Assembly (NCBI GenBank): GCA_002410555.1 | Contig: DHSR01000019.1 | Location: 1-53,736 of the forward strand | Source: Bacteroidales bacterium UBA5281 | Lineage (GTDB): Bacteria > Bacteroidota > Bacteroidia > Bacteroidales > Lentimicrobiaceae | Direction: 5' to 3' | Length of the DNA stretch: 53,736 nt | Part shown: positions 49,785-53,736 of the stretch, piece by piece | How positions within the stretch are numbered: position 1 is the stretch's first letter | How the letters are laid out: each line of letters starts with the position of its first letter | Made by a program: the position numbers and the translations under genes | The notes under the pieces: model-generated | Databases searched by the model: none | What the model saw: only the letters and a program-made list of their open reading frames with translations | Told to the model about the DNA's origin: nothing

Positions 49785-50909
49785 CCTCCAAACTACCCTC
49801 CTAACATAATCCGTATAACTCAAAATAATCCGTACCACTTTATCCGACACATTCGGCATGGAATAATCGGCCACCTGTCTGAATGCCTGGTCTTTAACAG
49901 ATTGATCCGATAACTGCATCAACCCCTGCATCACCCGTTCGGGATTCAGGCCAACCATCATAACGGATGCTTCTTCCATGGCTTCGGGGCGCTCATGGGC
50001 TTCACGGATGTTCAATGCCCTGAAATTCAGGATGGATGACTCCTCACTAATGGTTCCACTATCAGATAGTACTGCCCTGGCGTTCATTTGCAGATGGATA
50101 TAATCGGTGAGGCCAAAAGGTTTCATCAATTGTACCAGTGGATTAAACTGAATGCCTTCTTTTTCAATGCGGTTGCGGGTGCGCGGGTGGGTCGTTACAA
50201 TTACCGGTAAACCGTGGCTTTCTGCGAGCTGATTTAATATAACAATGAGGTTGGCGAAATTTTTATCAGACGAAATATTTTCTTCCCGGTGAGCCGAAAC
50301 TACAAAATACTGATCCTTAGTGAGATTCAGTTGTTTCATAATTACCGATTGCTCAATCCGGGGCAGATAATGATGCAATACCTCGAACATGGGGCTGCCG
50401 GTTTTGATGATTCTGTCAGGAGGAAGTCCTTCCTGCAAAAGATATTCACGCGCTATATCACTGTATGTCAAATTAATATCACTGATGTGATCTACGATCT
50501 TCCGATTTGTTTCCTCAGGTACCCTTTGGTCAAAACAGCGGTTGCCGGCTTCCATATGAAATATTGGAATATGTCGTTTTTTGGCAGGGATGGCACACAG
50601 GCAACTGTTGGTATCACCCAGCACCAGGAAGGCATCGGGATTTTCCCGCTCAAGCACCGGATCTATATTGATGAGAATCTGACCAATGGTTTCTGTGGCA
50701 TTTTTTCCCGCGGCATTCAGATAATGATCAGGATTTCTCAGGCCCAGGTCCTTGAAAAAGATTTCATTCAATTCATAATCGTAATTCTGACCGGTATGCA
50801 CCAATACATGTTCTATGGCCGGGCTTTCATCCAGTTTGGCCAATACTCTGGATAAGCGGATAATCTCCGGCCGGGTGCCAACGACAGTCAAAACTTTTAA
50901 TTTCTTCAT
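49779..50909 (-). CDS. capG: UDP-N-acetyl-L-talosamine 2-epimerase, CapG/FnlC-like
   Basis: 376 residues of the non-hydrolysing 2-epimerase fold: LTVVGTRPEIIRLSRVL, HTGQNYDYELNEIFF, GDTNSCLCAIPAKKRHIPIFHMEAGNRCFDQRVPEE and LSDSGTISEES. The sequence FFKDLGLRNPDHYL and GNRCFDQRVPEE distinguish the FnlC/CapG group from WecB. It forms UDP-L-FucNAc in the last step of the CapE-CapF-CapG route; capF is 1 kb upstream. Start ATG at 50909. Its last codon and stop overlap the heptamer repeat of the S23 cassette, so the insertion fixed or replaced its 3' end. Confidence 0.87.
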   Translation of the reverse strand: MKKLKVLTVVGTRPEIIRLSRVLAKLDESPAIEHVLVHTGQNYDYELNEIFFKDLGLRNPDHYLNAAGKNATETIGQILINIDPVLERENPDAFLVLGDTNSCLCAIPAKKRHIPIFHMEAGNRCFDQRVPEETNRKIVDHISDINLTYSDIAREYLLQEGLPPDRIIKTGSPMFEVLHHYLPRIEQSVIMKQLNLTKDQYFVVSAHREENISSDKNFANLIVILNQLAESHGLPVIVTTHPRTRNRIEKEGIQFNPLVQLMKPFGLTDYIHLQMNARAVLSDSGTISEESSILNFRALNIREAHERPEAMEEASVMMVGLNPERVMQGLMQLSDQSVKDQAFRQVADYSMPNVSDKVVRIILSYTDYVRRVVWRE

Positions 50910-50920
50910 TTCTTATTTAT

Positions 50921-51961
50921 TTATTGATTTAAGCTCATTTCTATACTATGCCCATCAATGCCTTTGAGTGCACAACCCGAAAAATATAAAGACCTGGTTT
51001 CCTTAGTCCTGTTTTCAGGAAAATAACATTGTCCAAACTGGAAATAGCGGTGGTCAAATTTATCCTTTCTGAACTTTTGAATGATTTCAGCCTGACCGGA
51101 TGCCGGATCAACCCTCCAAAGATAGGAGTGCTCATCGGTATTTATCACCGAAGGCTCAACAGTTGTATTGAAAAACAGCAAGGGTCCACTCTTGGTGGCA
51201 TTAATTACAGAACCCTGAACTTTTGCAAGAGAACGGATTTCGAGGGTTTCCCTGTTGAACACCTTAAGCCGGTTTTGTTCCAGTTCAGAATCCGTTCCGT
51301 AGAAAATCTCATTTTCCGTAAAAAGCAGTTTACACGTTCTGAATTTCTGTCCTCCTCTGAAAACTTCTGTAAAAGAGGTAAATTTATCTTCTGTAAAGCC
51401 GATAATGCATTCATTTTCCAGATCACCGGTGGTTACCCACAATCTTTTGGTGAAGGCATCGAAATGGATACCATGAATATGCCGTATGGAGCCGGGCGCA
51501 AAAGTATAGGCTATCTGCCAGGTGTCACCGCTGTCAGAAGATTGGTAAATATGCACTTTATCCCGTTCGGCATTGTGGAAATATTCACCGAAATAGATAT
51601 TCCCTCCGGCATCTTCTGCAAAATTCATAGGTCGGGTGCCCCGGGTGATGTCAAAACATTTTTTAAATTTTGCTTCTCCGGGATTCAATTTAAAGATGCC
51701 TTTCCGTGCAATGGCGAGCAGGGTCCCGTTTGAAAGCGTTTTCATAAAATAAATTTCCAACCTCAACAAACGGGCAATCAGCCTGAAATGAGCCAATAGT
51801 CTATTGGTGAATTCAGGAATAGCAGCTACGGTTTTCCATTTACCATCAGGAAGCAACTTTTTCATCACTTTATAACCCCTGGAAGCAAGAAGAAAATCTT
51901 CTCCGACTTCAAGCATTTTAAGCCCTTTATGCAAATGCAGCTTTGGATAATCTTGCTTCAT
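50921..51961 (-). CDS. Cytoplasmic beta-propeller protein, unknown
   Basis: 346 residues, no signal peptide, no membrane segment. Repeated strands with blade-like motifs such as YQSSDSGDTWQIAYTF (an Asp-box, SxDxGxTW), MNFAEDAGGNIYFGEYF and IHGIHFDAFTKRLWVTTGDL indicate a six- or seven-bladed propeller, like BNR/NHL proteins. It lies between capG and capF with gaps of 11 and 6 bp, so it is part of the L-FucNAc transcript. Propellers of this sort could be a scaffold or a sugar-binding enzyme; I cannot say which. Confidence 0.7.
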   Translation of the reverse strand: MKQDYPKLHLHKGLKMLEVGEDFLLASRGYKVMKKLLPDGKWKTVAAIPEFTNRLLAHFRLIARLLRLEIYFMKTLSNGTLLAIARKGIFKLNPGEAKFKKCFDITRGTRPMNFAEDAGGNIYFGEYFHNAERDKVHIYQSSDSGDTWQIAYTFAPGSIRHIHGIHFDAFTKRLWVTTGDLENECIIGFTEDKFTSFTEVFRGGQKFRTCKLLFTENEIFYGTDSELEQNRLKVFNRETLEIRSLAKVQGSVINATKSGPLLFFNTTVEPSVINTDEHSYLWRVDPASGQAEIIQKFRKDKFDHRYFQFGQCYFPENRTKETRSLYFSGCALKGIDGHSIEMSLNQ

Positions 51962-51967
51962 GCTTTT

Positions 51968-53104
51968 TCAAACTTTTTCGAAATAGGTATCCGCGTCTTC
52001 GGGATTGAAAAATTCATTGATCCAGAAAATGGTGTATAATTCGTCCTCTCCGATATTCGTAATGTTGTGGGTATGCCAGATGGGCATATCAACATATGCG
52101 GGCTGCCTGCCATCTAATTCAAAGGTGATAACTTTATCTGTACCTATCCGGCGAAGTTCAATTTGAGCTCTGCCTTTAATTACTGCAAACCGCTCTGCTT
52201 TGCGCGTATGGAAGTGATTGCCGCGGGTAATGCCAGGAACCGTCGTTGAAAAACTTACCTGTCCCCCGCTGTTGAGTTTGATGGTTTCCACAAAGCTGCC
52301 TCGGTTATCAGTATTGAGTTTCAAGTGGAAAGGGAAGAAAGATTCGTGATCAATGTAACAGAGAAAGGTATTGAAAAGGTTGCGCTCAAAGGGATTATCC
52401 AGGTTTGGGATTACACCCTTATCAAAGTAGCTTTCCTTAAAGTTTTGGAGTTTTTGCACTAATTCCGATACTTTGATGGTGGCAGTATGTTCGATGAAAA
52501 TGGCATCAGCACGACCGCTTGCTTTTTCACAACTCATTGCTTCAATATGTCCGATGATTTCACTTACCAACTCTCCAACATAAATCAGTTTGATTTCTCC
52601 GTCTGTTTCAATCTTTGGTGTTTCATTGTGCGTAAGCTGATGGCAAAAGGTGGCCACAACCGAATTGTAATAGGGATGACCAAATGGACCAAAAACATTG
52701 GGGATAATAAAGCCGGTGAAGTTTCCGCTGTTTTTCATTGCCCACTGTTCCAAAAGTTCACGCCCCTCTTTCTTGGATTTTCCATAAAGATTGTCGCGTT
52801 CTTCCTGGGTGCTGGACGAAAAAAGGATATGTGGTGTGGCTCCACTAGCTTCGCAGGCGGCAACCAATTGTTTGACAAGCTCGATATTGGTATTATAGAG
52901 CACTTCGGGATTATTGTGGCGGTTCATGGCAGCCAGGTGAACGATGGCATCGCAGGATTGAACGAAAGTTTTTAATTTTTCGCTATCCTGAAAGTAATCA
53001 TCCTGGAAATGAATTCTTTCAAACCGCTCAGGATACAAGCCTAAGGTATTGTACAAATATGTTCCGACAAAGCCTGCCTGGCCGGTTATTCCAACTTTAA
53101 TCAT
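51968..53104 (-). CDS. capF: UDP-L-FucNAc pathway bifunctional epimerase/reductase CapF
   Basis: 378 residues in two domains. The N-terminal SDR domain has GITGQAGFVG (5-14) and Tyr107-xxx-Lys111 (LYGKSK); the C-terminal cupin has a metal site with His297, His299, Glu304 and later His344 and His346. This is the CapF/FnlB layout: the cupin epimerises C3 of the 4-keto sugar and the SDR half reduces C4 to give UDP-N-acetyl-L-talosamine for CapG. The partner dehydratase CapE is not in the window and is expected upstream, beyond 53.7 kb. Its ATG at 53104 is one base from the heptamer array. Confidence 0.93.
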   Translation of the reverse strand: MIKVGITGQAGFVGTYLYNTLGLYPERFERIHFQDDYFQDSEKLKTFVQSCDAIVHLAAMNRHNNPEVLYNTNIELVKQLVAACEASGATPHILFSSSTQEERDNLYGKSKKEGRELLEQWAMKNSGNFTGFIIPNVFGPFGHPYYNSVVATFCHQLTHNETPKIETDGEIKLIYVGELVSEIIGHIEAMSCEKASGRADAIFIEHTATIKVSELVQKLQNFKESYFDKGVIPNLDNPFERNLFNTFLCYIDHESFFPFHLKLNTDNRGSFVETIKLNSGGQVSFSTTVPGITRGNHFHTRKAERFAVIKGRAQIELRRIGTDKVITFELDGRQPAYVDMPIWHTHNITNIGEDELYTIFWINEFFNPEDADTYFEKV

Positions 53105-53105
53105 T

Positions 53106-53331
<226 letters not shown>

Positions 53332-53340
<9 letters not shown>

Positions 53341-53700
53341 ATTTTTTTGTTTTTTAATGAACTTAATAAGTCCTTGAATCATTCTGGAGATCGAGTTTAA
53401 TTCATTGGTTAATTCCTGCGACTTTTCATCATCAATAAAACCAAGCATTTTTGAGATTATCAACTGAGTTTCAAGTTCTGCCCCACTTCCTAAAGCAACA
53501 TAAAGGAATTGGATAAATTCTTTATCATGGTTTTGAGCAGCACCTTCTGCAATATTTGAAGGAATTGATACAGCAGCCCGCCGAATTTGTGAAGTTAATC
53601 CATATATCTGCTCCTTAGGAAATGAAGAAGTGATTTTATAAATCGAAGCAACCAGCTCAATTGATTTCTTCCAAGCATCTAAATCTTTATGCGTTTTCAT
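53332..53700 (-). CDS. S23-type four-helix-bundle protein (copy 2)
   Basis: 122 residues. It shares with copy 1 the core IYGLTSQIRRAAVSIPSNIA and GAELETQLIISKML and the opening THKDLDAWKKSIEL, but has a different, lysine-rich tail (IKKQKNSE). ATG at 53700. The stop TAG lies in the heptamer array downstream, and GATTGGT-type words begin again 20 bp upstream of the start. It sits upstream of capF on the same strand. Function unknown, as for copy 1. Confidence 0.92.
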
Positions 53701-53709
53701 ATTTTGGTT

Positions 53710-53736
53710 TCTGGTGATTTGTAACTGGTGATTGGT
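53710..53736. repeat. Heptamer-type repeat upstream of S23 copy 2 (cut by window edge)
   Basis: CTGGTGATTTGTAACTGGTG and ATTGGT: words of the GATTGGT array, in the same orientation as 53106-53160. The array continues beyond the window, so its length and any inverted partner cannot be seen. Confidence 0.6.

Larger units (their letters stand above)
49263..49790. other. S23-type gene cassette bounded by inverted heptamer repeats
   Basis: The unit comprises the left repeat block (49270-49293), the four-helix-bundle gene (49290-49661), an 87-bp leader and the right repeat block (49749-49784). The blocks are inverted copies built from 7-nt units and could pair over about 22 bases. It is inserted exactly between the capG-like gene, whose stop codon lies in the right block, and the GT4 gene, whose ATG follows the left block by 7 bp. 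I infer a mobile or RNA-processed insertion like the S23-containing intervening sequences of 23S rRNA. No transposase is present. Confidence 0.5.

Noticed and set aside
51029..51733. 234-codon open frame antisense to the propeller gene
   Set aside because: Low-complexity composition with no domain; the opposite strand encodes a coherent propeller in a tight operon.

Overview
The window looks like a chromosomal segment of a member of the Bacteroidota. Reasons: PorV and PorT of the type IX secretion system, a TamL-type BamA lipoprotein, a UpxY-type antiterminator, and several promoters with the phylum-specific -7 box TAnnTTTG (two tRNA genes carry it as TTG-N19-TAnnTTTG). A complete respiratory nitrate reductase operon suggests growth by nitrate respiration. 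Species cannot be named from the sequence.

Layout. 0-2.7 kb: accessory patch with orphan antitoxin-like genes, a truncated duplicate of one of them, a decayed coding remnant and an AI-2E-family permease. 3.1-10.5 kb (+ strand): operon of a diheme cytochrome c followed by narG, narH, narJ and narI. 10.6-22 kb (mostly - strand): housekeeping genes (UDP-GlcNAc 2-epimerase, radC, rpsT, tRNA-Glu, an unknown protein, a COG2509 flavoprotein, porT, heptose-7-P kinase, a RecD-like helicase, tamL, tRNA-Val). 22-32 kb: ispF, a FemAB-like transferase, porV, a small membrane protein, an M23 peptidase, UpxY, an acylphosphatase-like protein, a polysaccharide deacetylase, an FtsX-type permease and upp.

32-53.7 kb: one long leftward glycan superlocus. 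It contains a WecA/MraY-type transferase, an exosortase-family protein with a FemAB-like partner, four separate phosphoglycosyl transferases, a FlaA1/PglF-like dehydratase with a PglE-like aminotransferase and a PglD/NeuD-like acyltransferase, a QueC-like PP-loop protein, an ACP/KAS III/SDR mini-pathway, a PIG-L deacetylase, GNAT proteins, a WbqC protein, a WbuB-like glycosyltransferase and two genes of the UDP-L-FucNAc route (capG, capF). No Wzx flippase or Wzy polymerase is visible, and only one classical glycosyltransferase.

The most unusual structure is a pair of S23-type four-helix-bundle genes (49.3-49.7 and 53.3-53.7 kb) inserted between glycan genes and bordered by DNA in heptanucleotide register. 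The first is bracketed by inverted heptamer repeats that fuse to the stop codon of the gene before it and stop just short of the start codon of the gene after it. The second is followed by about 225 bp of 7-nt repeats. This resembles the stem-bounded S23 intervening sequences of 23S rRNA, but located between protein genes of an operon. It is my main candidate for an undescribed system.
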